Of a DNA stretch of 64,000 bases, positions 8,689 to 18,461 are shown piece after piece (within the stretch, counting starts at the first letter, position 1; every line of letters starts with the position of its first letter). Under the pieces are notes generated by a model. It had not been told where the DNA came from. It searched no databases and saw nothing but the letters and a program-made list of their open reading frames with translations. The position numbers and the translations under genes were made by a program. This DNA is from Vibrio cidicii (GTDB taxonomy: Bacteria > Pseudomonadota > Gammaproteobacteria > Enterobacterales > Vibrionaceae), in assembly GCF_009763805.1 (NCBI RefSeq), contig NZ_CP046804.1, forward strand, positions 2,108,001 to 2,172,000, written 5' to 3'.

Positions 8689-8715
8689 ATCTGTGCGATA
8701 CACGGTGTCAACGGC

Positions 8716-10830
8716 CTATCCTTGTAAGCGCTCCACCAAGCCACTCGCCCGCTGAGTACGGACACGAATAGCTCGCTTGAGCACTTGGCCGTCGGCATAT
8801 AGCGCCAGTTTTTTCTTCGCTCGGGTAATGCCGGTGTAAATCAGCTCCCGTGTCAGGATCGGGCTAAACTCTGCTGGCAGCACCATCAGGGTAAAGTCAA
8901 ATTCACTGCCCTGCGATTTATGAATGGTCATGGCATAGGCCGTTTCATGCTCGGGGACACGGCTCGGTAAGATCGCCTTCATACTGCCGTCAGGCAGTTC
9001 AAAAAAGACTTTTAAGCGCGCTTCGCCCTCACTCTCATCACGCATACAAATGCCAATATCGCCATTGTACAAGCCCAGCGCATGGTCGTTGCGCGTCACC
9101 ATCACAGGGCGACCATGGTACCAAAGTTCGTCTTGAGTGCGGATCAACTTGCGCGCCGCAAGCGCTTTTTCAATCCGTTGGTTAAGCCCACTGACACCAA
9201 AATCACCCTCACGCAGCGCGCACAATAAGCGGCATTGATTGAACAGCGCCAAGGCCACTTTGGCCTTTTCGGCACTACTTTCGCTCTCCCCCGTCACCGG
9301 GCTGAGCTGAGTCTCTTGCAGGCGTGCGAGATAGCGGCCATATTCGCTAACCAGCGTTTGGATCATCTGATGGTAGTTCTGCGCATTGAGATCCCAGTGG
9401 GTAATGTCACTCATCTCTCGCTGCCACACTTGATCCACCGCGTGCCCATCCCCCGCGTTAACTGCCCGTGCCAACTGACCAATCCCCGAACGGGCATCAA
9501 AGCGAAAGCTTTTTTGCAGCATGCATAAGCTATCTGCAATCGACACTTTGCTGCGCCCCAGCGAAGTTAAGCTGGCAAAGCCAGTCAAACGCACCAACGC
9601 ACTCGCTTGCTCCGAGCTGTAACCGGTGTGAGAAAAGGAACAAATATCTCCCAGCACCGCGCCCGCTTCCACCGAGGCAAGCTGATCTTTATCGCCGAGC
9701 AAAATCACTCTGGCCTGCTTAGGCAAGGCATCGATCACTTTGTACATCATGGATAAATCCACCATGGACGCTTCATCAATCACCAACACATCCAGATGTA
9801 GCGGGTTTTTACTGTGATGACGAAATTCGGCGCTGCCGGGAATCGCGCCCAGTAAGCGGTGTAAGGTTGACGATTCGGTCGGAATTTTGTTTTTCAATTC
9901 AGGGGAGACAGGCAGAGCCGATACCGCTTTGCCGATCGACTCCGTCAGGCGAGCGGCAGCTTTTCCGGTCGGAGCCACCAGTTTGATGGTGAGATCGTGA
10001 CCGCCAGCTTGCTCAATCAGGGCCGCCAAAAGTTTACATACTGTGGTGGTTTTGCCCGTGCCCGGCCCGCCGGAAATCACTGTAAAACGGCGCGTTAACG
10101 CCACCGCAGCTGCCACTTTTTGCCAGTTGAGGCAGACACTTTGCGCCACCAAGTTATCCAAGGCGCTGAGCTGCTCAACCTTAGTTGCGGCGGCAACTAC
10201 GCGCTCAATCGCCGCCCAGTCGAGCTGACTTGCATTCACCACATCCAAATGATCGCACACTAACTGCTGGCGCAGGCCTGCCGAGTTCGTACTTTCGTTG
10301 CGGCCACGCAGCAGCGCCTCAAGTAAAAAGCGATAGTCACGCGCAAACAGGTGATCAAGTAAATTGGCCAGTTTTTTCATCTCTTCAGCGTCTAAATTTA
10401 CCGCGCTACTGAGCTGGTTGAGCTTGGCCGCAACCATCACTTCATAGTGCCAGTAGCGCTGTAAATAGAGTCGCTGCCCATCAAAGATCAGCGGCAAAGC
10501 CTCATGGCTCTCGCCGACAATGGGCGATGCTTTGAGCCTTTCGGCCCAATCAATCGACGTCAACTGAACATTCAGCGCTTGCGCCGCCTCACCGTATAAC
10601 CCCAAGCGCGCCGCGATATCGAGGCCCTGCCCGTGTGAATAGATTAATGGCAAACAGATATGACCACGCCCCACTTCCGCGCTGACCAGCGCCGCTAACA
10701 GCGCCAGTGCCTCATCGTCACTTTGCGAGGCAATCAAACGGGCAAACTGGTAATCAAGCTGGCGCAGACTGCCTTGCTTGGCAAGGTCGGCAAATAATGG
10801 CAAAAAATGCATCGCTGAATGGGCGCTCAT
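8716..10830 (-). CDS. recD: Exodeoxyribonuclease V subunit RecD (5'-3' helicase)
   Basis: RecD is the fast 5'-3' helicase subunit of RecBCD, which unwinds and resects double-strand breaks until Chi is met. The 704-residue protein has an N-terminal domain, a Walker A motif in SGGPGTGKTTTV at about 253-264, and a Walker B in DVLVIDEASMVDLSMM. The C-terminal helicase motifs include YAMTIHKSQGSEFDFTLM and LIYTGITRAKKKLALYA. Length is slightly above E. coli RecD. Its start overlaps the recB stop by four bases (ATGA), the classic coupled arrangement. Confidence 0.96.
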   Translation of the reverse strand: MSAHSAMHFLPLFADLAKQGSLRQLDYQFARLIASQSDDEALALLAALVSAEVGRGHICLPLIYSHGQGLDIAARLGLYGEAAQALNVQLTSIDWAERLKASPIVGESHEALPLIFDGQRLYLQRYWHYEVMVAAKLNQLSSAVNLDAEEMKKLANLLDHLFARDYRFLLEALLRGRNESTNSAGLRQQLVCDHLDVVNASQLDWAAIERVVAAATKVEQLSALDNLVAQSVCLNWQKVAAAVALTRRFTVISGGPGTGKTTTVCKLLAALIEQAGGHDLTIKLVAPTGKAAARLTESIGKAVSALPVSPELKNKIPTESSTLHRLLGAIPGSAEFRHHSKNPLHLDVLVIDEASMVDLSMMYKVIDALPKQARVILLGDKDQLASVEAGAVLGDICSFSHTGYSSEQASALVRLTGFASLTSLGRSKVSIADSLCMLQKSFRFDARSGIGQLARAVNAGDGHAVDQVWQREMSDITHWDLNAQNYHQMIQTLVSEYGRYLARLQETQLSPVTGESESSAEKAKVALALFNQCRLLCALREGDFGVSGLNQRIEKALAARKLIRTQDELWYHGRPVMVTRNDHALGLYNGDIGICMRDESEGEARLKVFFELPDGSMKAILPSRVPEHETAYAMTIHKSQGSEFDFTLMVLPAEFSPILTRELIYTGITRAKKKLALYADGQVLKRAIRVRTQRASGLVERLQG

Positions 10831-13800
10831 AATAACTCCATCTGACCAGATTGACTGCTGGCTGGCTCTTGTGGCTCCTGACCATCCAGCAGACGATCCA
10901 TTTGTTGTAAAAACGCCAGCGAAGGGCGCGCCGAAAAGATGCCACTGCCACTTTCGCCATCCATGCCACGCAGAAACAGGTAGTAGACGCCGCCAAAGTG
11001 ACGCTGGTAATCGTAATCCGCTACTCGGCTACGTAAAAAGCGGTGCAGCGCCAAGGCATAAATCTGGTATTGCAAATCATAACGGTGATCGACCATCGCC
11101 CCTTTGAGCGCTTCGCCGTGATAAAAGTGCGTCGCATCGCCTAAGTGGTTGGATTTCCAGTCGAGTACGTAATAGCGTCCTTTGTGTTCAAACACTAAGT
11201 CAATAAAGCCTTTGAGCATGCCTTGCACCGTTTGAAAACCGAGGTCGCCAGCTTGAGCTGAGAGCGGATCGTGCCGCTGGCAGACTCGATTGAGCGCGGC
11301 GGCGCTCAGCACTTCGATGGGGAGAAAGAACTCCATCTCGACCAAACGCTGACTAGGCGCTTTGTCTCGCAGGCGCAGCGCTTTGCCATCCAGCGGCGTC
11401 TCCAGCACAGTATCAATTAAGCGTTGCAGTACGGGTAACCAATCACTATCAATCTGCTCTTGCGCCATCAGCTCTGAGATGACTTGGGTATTGTGCTCTG
11501 ATGTGGCTGGCTCGGTAAACTCCACCTCTTCAAACAGGGCATGCAAAAACGTCCCCGGACGGGCGCCGCGAGGGAAGTTAAAAATATTTTTCTCCACTTC
11601 CAGCACCGCGCTCTCATCTCGTTCTCCCGACGAGTCAATATCAAAGCCGCTGAGTTCCAAACTCGCATCGTACTCACTGTGCTGCGATCCTTGTTTGACC
11701 AAGGCAGAATAGCTGGTCATGCGCCACAGACGATCAATCGGCGTGTGCAGCTCTCGCGCCGCGAGCGCACCGACGGGCTGTGCACTGGGCTGAAACTTTT
11801 CCTCCGGCAGCGGCAACGGCGCGCAAACTTCGACGCACGCCAGCACCGCTTTTTGCTGCAACAGCGCCGCAGTGAGATCGGCAATACCGCCCTGTTGACC
11901 ATTTTGCAACAGATAGCCCATGGCACTTTGATGTACCCCTGTCGGCTCTTTGGTCGAGCGACCATTGCGCAGCGGCGCGCTACCGATGAAACAGCCATAC
12001 ACGGCGCGGGTCAGCGCCACGTAGATCAGGCGCAAATCTTCGGCCAAGCGCTCTTTGTCTGCCTGCTTTAACGCCGCTTCGTGGCGGGTGATATCCAACA
12101 CCGTAGTGTCACTGTGCGCGTCGTAATATTTCGCTTCACTCGCCTCTCGGGCCGCAAAAACAAACGGCAGAAACACCAGATCGTATTCCAACCCTTTCGA
12201 TTTGTGGATGGTGACGATCTGCACTAAATTCCGCTCCGATTCCAAGCGCTGGACCTGCTCTTCACTGCCGCCCATGCCCATTTGTGCATCGCTGATCGCC
12301 TGTGCCAACCAGCGCAGCAAGCCGTGGTCACTGTCGAGCTCACCACTGGCTTGCTGTAACAGCTCACCAATGTGCATCAGGTCAGTTAGTACTCGCTCAC
12401 CGTTCTCTTCACCGAGTAGGCGCTCTGCGACGTGGCGCTTAGCCATCACCGAACGCAGCATAGGCAGCACGCCACGTTGCTGCCACAGGCGACGGTACTC
12501 GCGAAACTCATTCAACGCCGTATCCCAAGCCAGCTCGTCATTGTTGAGCGCATCAAGCGTGGAGGCGTCTAAAGCAAACAGCTCAGACGCCAACGAAGCG
12601 CGCAGCGCGCGATCGTTGTCTGGGGTTAACACCGCTTGCAAAAGACGCTGGATGTCCTGCGCAACCGGGCTAAGAAAAACGCTGTCACGATTGGAGAGAT
12701 AGACACTGGCGATGCCTTGCTCTGCCAATGCTTTTTTGATCAAACGTCCTTCACTCCCGGTTCTGACCAGCACCGCAATATTGCCCGGCAAAATGGCTTT
12801 TCGCTCCTCTCCGCGCTGCAGCCACGCATGGCCTTGTTGCGACTGACTGAGCACTTGCTGAATTTGACTCGCGCTCGACGCGGCCATCACTTGCTGGTAC
12901 TCGCCTTTGCTAACCGGGCCTTGCTGCGCCTCTTGTAACCAATAAGTGAGCGCAGGTTGCTTTTGACCACCCATGATCCAAAAGCGATGTTCCGCCCCTG
13001 GACTAGCGCTAACAGGCAAAAAAGGAATGTCTTGATCGTAGATAAACGGGCTATCCGGCCGTTGGAATACCTGATTAACCGCCTGCACCATCTCGGCACT
13101 CGATCGCCAGTTGGTACCAAGCGTATAGTGAGCACTCACTTGATTCCGCGCTTTGATGTAGGTGAAGATGTCTGCGCCGCGAAAGCCGTAAATGGCCTGC
13201 TTGGGATCGCCAATCATAAACAGACCGCACTCGGGATGGTTGAGATAGATACGGCTGAAAATGCTGTATTGCAGCGGGTCGGTGTCCTGAAATTCGTCAA
13301 TCATCGCCACCGGATAGAGGGTGCGAATTCGGCTGCCGAGCAAATCTTGTTCATCATTATCGATTGCTGCGGATAGCTGGGTGAGCAAGTCATCAAAAGA
13401 GAGCCACTGCTTCTGCATTTTGGCTTTCGCCAGCCAAGTGCGGCACTGCGCAATCGCATGAGCCAGCAGCGGCGCTTTTAAACTGATCGGCTGAGCAAGA
13501 AAGGCATCAATAGCGAGAAAAATTTCATGCTCGGGCACGACGCCCTGCGGCGTTTTCTCTGCCAGTTCGGTCTGTGAGAACTTGGCCAACTTGTCTGGAA
13601 AATCGTAGCTGCTGGTTTCACTCTCCGCCCACTGATTGACGGCGGCAAGCCATTCAGGCAGCGACTTTTTACTGTAACTGCGTTTATTGACATCGGACGC
13701 CGAAATCAAAGGCATGAGGTCGTCTTGCACCGCGCGCCAACGCGCTTTTAAATCGGCGATTTTTTCTAGATTGGCTTGATGCAATTCGGCCAAGCTGCCA

Positions 13801-14450
13801 GTCATCGGCGCGACTGTCAGTTTGAGCGACGCGCCCGTTAAGTAGCGGCCAATCTCGGCGAGCAGTGCCGCTGGCGAGCTCCACAATTGGCGCACTTCCG
13901 CGGCCAAAGCCTGCGGTAAAGGATAGAAATTGCGTCGCCAGTAATCGGCGACCACCTGCGCTTTGAGCTGACTTTCATCGGTAACGAACTCATTGTTGAA
14001 ACGACTACCAGACTCAAACGCGTTTTGCGACAACATGCGCTGACAAAAACCGTGAATGGTATACACCGCGGCCTCGTCCATTTGCCGTTCTGCTTGCAAC
14101 AAGATCTGCGCGGCCTGACGATGATCGTCAATCTCGGCCAACAGCGGCTTGATCACCGCATCATCACTTTGCCCACGGGCAAACGCCAATCTTGCGGCAT
14201 GAATACGCGCGCGGATGCGATCACGCAGTTCGGCCGTGGCCGCTTCGGTAAAAGTCACCACCAGAATTTGATCGACGGTTAACGGCACGCGGTGGCGGGT
14301 ATCGTCACTGCCGTGACCGAGCAGCAAGCGCAAATAGAGGCCCGCGATGGTGAAGGTTTTGCCCGTTCCGGCAGACGCTTCAATCAAGCGCGCGCCATGC
14401 AAGGGAAACTGCATGGTGTGCAAAGGAATGGCGACAGGCGTGTCAGTCAT
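10827..14450 (-). CDS. recB: Exodeoxyribonuclease V subunit RecB (3'-5' helicase and nuclease)
   Basis: RecB is the 3'-5' SF1 helicase and the only nuclease of RecBCD. The 1207-residue protein has a Walker A in ASAGTGKTFTIA at about 24-35, UvrD-type motifs (VAMIDEFQDTDPLQ, MIGDPKQAIYGFRGAD, IVTIHKSKGLEYDLVF), and the RecB nuclease motif GFIDLVFEHKGRYYVLDWKSN. The putative metal ligands D1084, D1097 and K1099 have exactly the spacing of E. coli D1067, D1080 and K1082, so the nuclease should be active. recB is followed by recD with a four-base overlap but is separated from the recC stop by 287 bases. Confidence 0.97.
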   Translation of the reverse strand: MTDTPVAIPLHTMQFPLHGARLIEASAGTGKTFTIAGLYLRLLLGHGSDDTRHRVPLTVDQILVVTFTEAATAELRDRIRARIHAARLAFARGQSDDAVIKPLLAEIDDHRQAAQILLQAERQMDEAAVYTIHGFCQRMLSQNAFESGSRFNNEFVTDESQLKAQVVADYWRRNFYPLPQALAAEVRQLWSSPAALLAEIGRYLTGASLKLTVAPMTGSLAELHQANLEKIADLKARWRAVQDDLMPLISASDVNKRSYSKKSLPEWLAAVNQWAESETSSYDFPDKLAKFSQTELAEKTPQGVVPEHEIFLAIDAFLAQPISLKAPLLAHAIAQCRTWLAKAKMQKQWLSFDDLLTQLSAAIDNDEQDLLGSRIRTLYPVAMIDEFQDTDPLQYSIFSRIYLNHPECGLFMIGDPKQAIYGFRGADIFTYIKARNQVSAHYTLGTNWRSSAEMVQAVNQVFQRPDSPFIYDQDIPFLPVSASPGAEHRFWIMGGQKQPALTYWLQEAQQGPVSKGEYQQVMAASSASQIQQVLSQSQQGHAWLQRGEERKAILPGNIAVLVRTGSEGRLIKKALAEQGIASVYLSNRDSVFLSPVAQDIQRLLQAVLTPDNDRALRASLASELFALDASTLDALNNDELAWDTALNEFREYRRLWQQRGVLPMLRSVMAKRHVAERLLGEENGERVLTDLMHIGELLQQASGELDSDHGLLRWLAQAISDAQMGMGGSEEQVQRLESERNLVQIVTIHKSKGLEYDLVFLPFVFAAREASEAKYYDAHSDTTVLDITRHEAALKQADKERLAEDLRLIYVALTRAVYGCFIGSAPLRNGRSTKEPTGVHQSAMGYLLQNGQQGGIADLTAALLQQKAVLACVEVCAPLPLPEEKFQPSAQPVGALAARELHTPIDRLWRMTSYSALVKQGSQHSEYDASLELSGFDIDSSGERDESAVLEVEKNIFNFPRGARPGTFLHALFEEVEFTEPATSEHNTQVISELMAQEQIDSDWLPVLQRLIDTVLETPLDGKALRLRDKAPSQRLVEMEFFLPIEVLSAAALNRVCQRHDPLSAQAGDLGFQTVQGMLKGFIDLVFEHKGRYYVLDWKSNHLGDATHFYHGEALKGAMVDHRYDLQYQIYALALHRFLRSRVADYDYQRHFGGVYYLFLRGMDGESGSGIFSARPSLAFLQQMDRLLDGQEPQEPASSQSGQMELL

Positions 14451-14737
14451 CGGCGTAATATCTCCGGATTATCTGCTAATCGAACTGTGATCAAACATCA
14501 AAAATTCTATGAATATATGCAAAGTGTATAAATATTAGGATGTTGTGAGATCTCTCTCACGGAACCTCTGCACTGCTCTGGTTAGTATGCGCCTCACGAG
14601 CTCTGCCGTACTGTTAACGGTATTCTCCATCGAATCGTGGTCCCTCTGACCTCGTGGCCGTACAGCGAACGCCCTACACCAATAATGATTTTCTGGCGGC
14701 CACTCTACTCTTGCACTTCTCATCATCACCCGCACTG
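14451..14737. other. recC-recB intergenic region, no convincing gene
   Basis: 287 bases separate recC from recB, although recB and recD overlap. The half next to recB is AT-rich and could hold a recB promoter on the minus strand, but I see no well-spaced -35/-10 pair. A short perfect hairpin, GTGAGA/TCTCAC with a TCTC loop, lies at 14545-14560. A 68-codon frame with a TTG start overlaps the recC stop (TTGA) at 14535-14741, but its translation is arginine-rich and looks like non-coding sequence. Confidence 0.5.
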
Positions 14738-17700
14738 TCAAGACGCATCCTCACCGTCAACTACACTGAGCCTTGCTCCTTGCAACACTAAACTACTGAG
14801 CAGACGAACTTCATGCGCCAGCGTTTCGTTCCACTGCGGCCAGATGCGCGCAATATAGACATCACTGCCCTCACCCGCGCCTAAAAAGCCATCGTTAAAG
14901 GTATCGGCCATTTTTTTGTGGGCTTTTTCTTGGTCATCAACCCACTGGCCGCGGTTAAAACCGGCTTCAATCGCCGCCAAGGCGGTGTGCGGGAAATAGG
15001 CTAAGGGGCGATTCATCCCTTCGACAAACAGACGCACCAGCTCGGCAAGCAAGGCTTTGGCTTGCTCTGGTTGATCCTGCGCCGGGTAGATAAGATGCTG
15101 TACGCCCTCTTTGCGATCGTAACCAATCAGGTGTGTCGGCTGAGCCAAACCACTGGCGGACATCGCTAAATGATCTATCCAGCCAGCCAAATAATCCTGC
15201 GCGCGGATCCGCCCACTGCGGTAACGTATCAAACCACATTGATAGTGACGTGTTAACCAGCCCGTTAAGCGGATCGGCTTGCCTTCGCCCAGCAGATCAA
15301 AAGTCAAATCGATTTCGATGTCTTCTTGCTCACGTACTGCGAGAAAGGTCAATTTGTCCACCAGCGCTTCTGCTTGAGCACGGTTAGCGGCAAACTCGAT
15401 TTCACCAAAAGCGCCAACGGGCAAATGGCCGCTAGCTCGCTGCTGTTGTAAAAACTGTTCAATCACTGCTTGTGGATCTTGCTGAGCCACACGAGCTTCA
15501 AGCAAGCGGTCAAGGAGCTCATCACGCAATTGAAAGCTGCTTAGCCCGTCGAGAGTGAAAGGCTCATCATCTTCCATCACCGGTAGCGGCGGTTCAAACA
15601 GGACTTTTAAGCGACGATTGAAAAAGTACTGGACCGGCAAGCGCCAGAAACGTTGCAGCTCAACCAGATCCAGCTCATACGGAAAACTTATCCCCAACCA
15701 ATAATCATCCAATGCACGTAAAAATGCGCCGCGGCTTTGATTGAGTGAAGTTTGGCTTTGCAACTGCGCGGCCGGGATCCACTCTTTGGCGTAGCTGCTC
15801 ATCTCACCTTGAAATGCGCTAGGGCTGAACGGCACCAAAGGATGATGAGTTTGTAAACTGCGCACCAAACGCTCACCGGAAGCATCCACCGCCAGCGCTT
15901 CATCGCCCGCCAAACAGTAGTTTTGCTGGCAATATTCCAGCAGTTCAGAGACCAGCACCGAAGGCACCCGCTCGCTATTATCTTGCACCGAGCGCCCCAC
16001 ATAGCTGATGTACAGCGTCTGCTGCGCAGAGAGCAAGGCTTCGAGGAACAGATAACGGTCGTCATCGCGGCGTGAGCGATCGCCCGGCCGAGCGCGGCCG
16101 TTCATCAGGTCAAAGCCTTCCGGCGGCACCGTGCGCGGATAAACGCCATCGTTCATGCCGAGCAAACAAACGGTGCGAAACGGGATAGAACGCATCGGCA
16201 TGAGAGTACAAAAGTTGACTTGTCCGGCGAGAAAACGTTGGCTGACCCGCGTGCCCGACAGTTTGTTGTGCAAGTATTCACTCACTACCGCCGGAGACAA
16301 GTCCGCGCTAAATGCGGCGTCACTCAACTGCTCTTTCAGTTGCGTTAAGGTGTCACGGATCGACTTAAGCGCCATTTCTCCATCCAGATCGACCTGAAAG
16401 AAATCATCCAGCAAAGCATTCAAAGCGTCACGCCAGCCATCCACTTGGAGGTTTTGCGCTAATTTGCTGCGATATTCGCTAATTTTTTGAATAAAATGGC
16501 TCAGTTTTCCTGCCAGCTCAGCACCCATTCCTTGCACCTCGTTGTAAGGTGCAATCAGCCCGCTACGCGATTGAAATAAGCCCGCCGTGTCGGCCATGGC
16601 ATAACCGAGCAACATGCGACGAATACCAAACTGCCAGGTATTTTGCTCGGTTTGCGGCAGTTCGAACTCACCGCCCGTATGCTCATCCAGCCCCCAGCGA
16701 ATGCCGGACGCTTCGACCCACTGCTTGGCTTGCAGAAAATCCTCATCACTGAGTGCGAAACGGCGCAAAATCGCCGGCGTTTCCAGAAGTTCGAGCAGTT
16801 CTGAGGCTAAACAGCGCGCTTGAGGTAAGTTCAGCAACTGTAGAAAAGCGCTCAAAATCGGGCTTTCCTGCGCGGCGCTGCGGTCTGAAATCGAGTACGG
16901 AATGAAACGCTCGCCCGGCGCGTTACCAAACACCGCCTGAATAGCCGGGCTGTAGGCGTTGATGTCGGCCACCATGACGATAATGTCGCGCGGTTTTAGA
17001 CTGGGATCAGCGTCAAACATCGCCAGCAAACGGTCGTGCAGCACTTCCACTTCCCGCATAGGGCTGTGGCAAACGTGCAGTGACAATGACTGATCACCCA
17101 GTGAAACCACCTGCTTGTGCCCACTGTAGTCGAGTTGATTGTCATCTTGGTGCTCTTCTAGATTGAGGATGTCCGCTTGCAACTGATGCAGCAGAGTGTC
17201 GCGTTCCACCTCAACAAACGCTTCAATTTCATGGGATTCAAGCTGCGAGAGCAGATACAGGTTATCCCGCCCCAGTTTACCCATCGAGGCGAGCAAACTG
17301 TTACCAACCATTTGGCTATGCAGTTCATCGGCAAGATTATCTTCAATCGAGCCTTTTAACTGCTCACTTTCACCCAGCGCTTGCGAATGGTCTTGTTGCC
17401 ACACTAAGTGCTGACGATGCTTGGCCGCCAAGCGAGCGAGAAACTTGCGATCGCGCACGTCTCCCCAGTAGTAACGACAAGGGTTGGTGAACATCAGATG
17501 CACATCGATATGCTCTCCAAGCGCTTTCAGCGCATCGAGATAGCGCGGCGGCAGAGACGAAATACCAAACACAAACAGCCGCTCGGGCAGTTGTTCAAAA
17601 GTTGCCGATGACGCTTGCAGAGCGTGAATAAAGTCTTGATAGAGGTTGGCGCGATGATAGGGCGATTGCCCTAACGCCAAGGTGTGCTGATAAAGCGCCT

Positions 17701-18208
17701 GCCAAAGCGGCGCCTGCCAAGGGTGCTCATCCGCAATTTCCGCCACCGCTTGCCCTGTCTCCCACTTGGCGATCCACTCGGGTCGATAGACCAAGTAACC
17801 ATCGAAAATATCGGCGATTTTCTCGGCCAGCTGGTAGAGCCGACTATGGTCCTCATCTTGCTGTAAATAACGTGCTAATGGTTCGAACGCTGCTTGCTCT
17901 AGCATGCCCGGTAGCAATTGCATCAACTTCCAGGTCATGGCTTCTTTGTTAAATGCGCTGCGCTTGGGCACATCCGGCAGCACCTTGGTAAACATCTCCC
18001 AAATAAACGTCGCGGGCAGAGGAAACTCCATGTTCGCCGCTACGCCAAATTCTTTGGCCAGTTCGATCTTTAGCCACTGCGACATGCCGGGGCTTTGAAC
18101 CAAGATACGCTCTTGCGTGAACGGGTTTTGCAGCGGCTCTCGGCGGATCAGTTCCACCAATAGAGATTTAAGAACATCAACCTGATTGGAGTGATAAACA
18201 GTAAACAA
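14738..18208 (-). CDS. recC: Exodeoxyribonuclease V subunit RecC (Chi-recognition subunit)
   Basis: RecC holds the complex together, splits the DNA strands and reads Chi. It has an SF1-helicase fold with degenerate motifs and an inactive nuclease-like domain. The 1156-residue protein begins MFTVYHSNQVDVLKSLLVEL and includes RILVQSPGMSQWLKIELAKEFG, RLFVFGISSLPPRYLDAL and VCLLGMNDGVYPR, all typical of RecC. It is transcribed first in the recC-recB-recD run. About 250 bases upstream separate it from the divergent sulfatase gene. Vibrio Chi recognition cannot be judged from the protein alone. Confidence 0.96.
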   Translation of the reverse strand: MFTVYHSNQVDVLKSLLVELIRREPLQNPFTQERILVQSPGMSQWLKIELAKEFGVAANMEFPLPATFIWEMFTKVLPDVPKRSAFNKEAMTWKLMQLLPGMLEQAAFEPLARYLQQDEDHSRLYQLAEKIADIFDGYLVYRPEWIAKWETGQAVAEIADEHPWQAPLWQALYQHTLALGQSPYHRANLYQDFIHALQASSATFEQLPERLFVFGISSLPPRYLDALKALGEHIDVHLMFTNPCRYYWGDVRDRKFLARLAAKHRQHLVWQQDHSQALGESEQLKGSIEDNLADELHSQMVGNSLLASMGKLGRDNLYLLSQLESHEIEAFVEVERDTLLHQLQADILNLEEHQDDNQLDYSGHKQVVSLGDQSLSLHVCHSPMREVEVLHDRLLAMFDADPSLKPRDIIVMVADINAYSPAIQAVFGNAPGERFIPYSISDRSAAQESPILSAFLQLLNLPQARCLASELLELLETPAILRRFALSDEDFLQAKQWVEASGIRWGLDEHTGGEFELPQTEQNTWQFGIRRMLLGYAMADTAGLFQSRSGLIAPYNEVQGMGAELAGKLSHFIQKISEYRSKLAQNLQVDGWRDALNALLDDFFQVDLDGEMALKSIRDTLTQLKEQLSDAAFSADLSPAVVSEYLHNKLSGTRVSQRFLAGQVNFCTLMPMRSIPFRTVCLLGMNDGVYPRTVPPEGFDLMNGRARPGDRSRRDDDRYLFLEALLSAQQTLYISYVGRSVQDNSERVPSVLVSELLEYCQQNYCLAGDEALAVDASGERLVRSLQTHHPLVPFSPSAFQGEMSSYAKEWIPAAQLQSQTSLNQSRGAFLRALDDYWLGISFPYELDLVELQRFWRLPVQYFFNRRLKVLFEPPLPVMEDDEPFTLDGLSSFQLRDELLDRLLEARVAQQDPQAVIEQFLQQQRASGHLPVGAFGEIEFAANRAQAEALVDKLTFLAVREQEDIEIDLTFDLLGEGKPIRLTGWLTRHYQCGLIRYRSGRIRAQDYLAGWIDHLAMSASGLAQPTHLIGYDRKEGVQHLIYPAQDQPEQAKALLAELVRLFVEGMNRPLAYFPHTALAAIEAGFNRGQWVDDQEKAHKKMADTFNDGFLGAGEGSDVYIARIWPQWNETLAHEVRLLSSLVLQGARLSVVDGEDAS

Positions 18209-18461
18209 AGTAAGGCTTCCGAGCAGTAAGCGTGACTGAACCTAAGCTTAACATAAGCCTGCAAAATCAAGCACCGCTGTAACTCACTGATTTACTAAAT
18301 GGTTATAACGCATTCCATACAAATTTCTTTAGCTGTCCAAGTGGACTGTAAAATATTACTGACACAGTGATACAAAGTGTGACATACCCCACAACTATTC
18401 CATGTTAAAAAACGCCGTTTTATACTCTTCCGCTTTCCAATCTTGCAGAGGGCCCTTTCGT

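Noticed and set aside
14535..14741. 68-codon minus-strand frame overlapping the recC stop
   Set aside because: TTG start without ribosome site and an arginine-rich product with no recognisable features.
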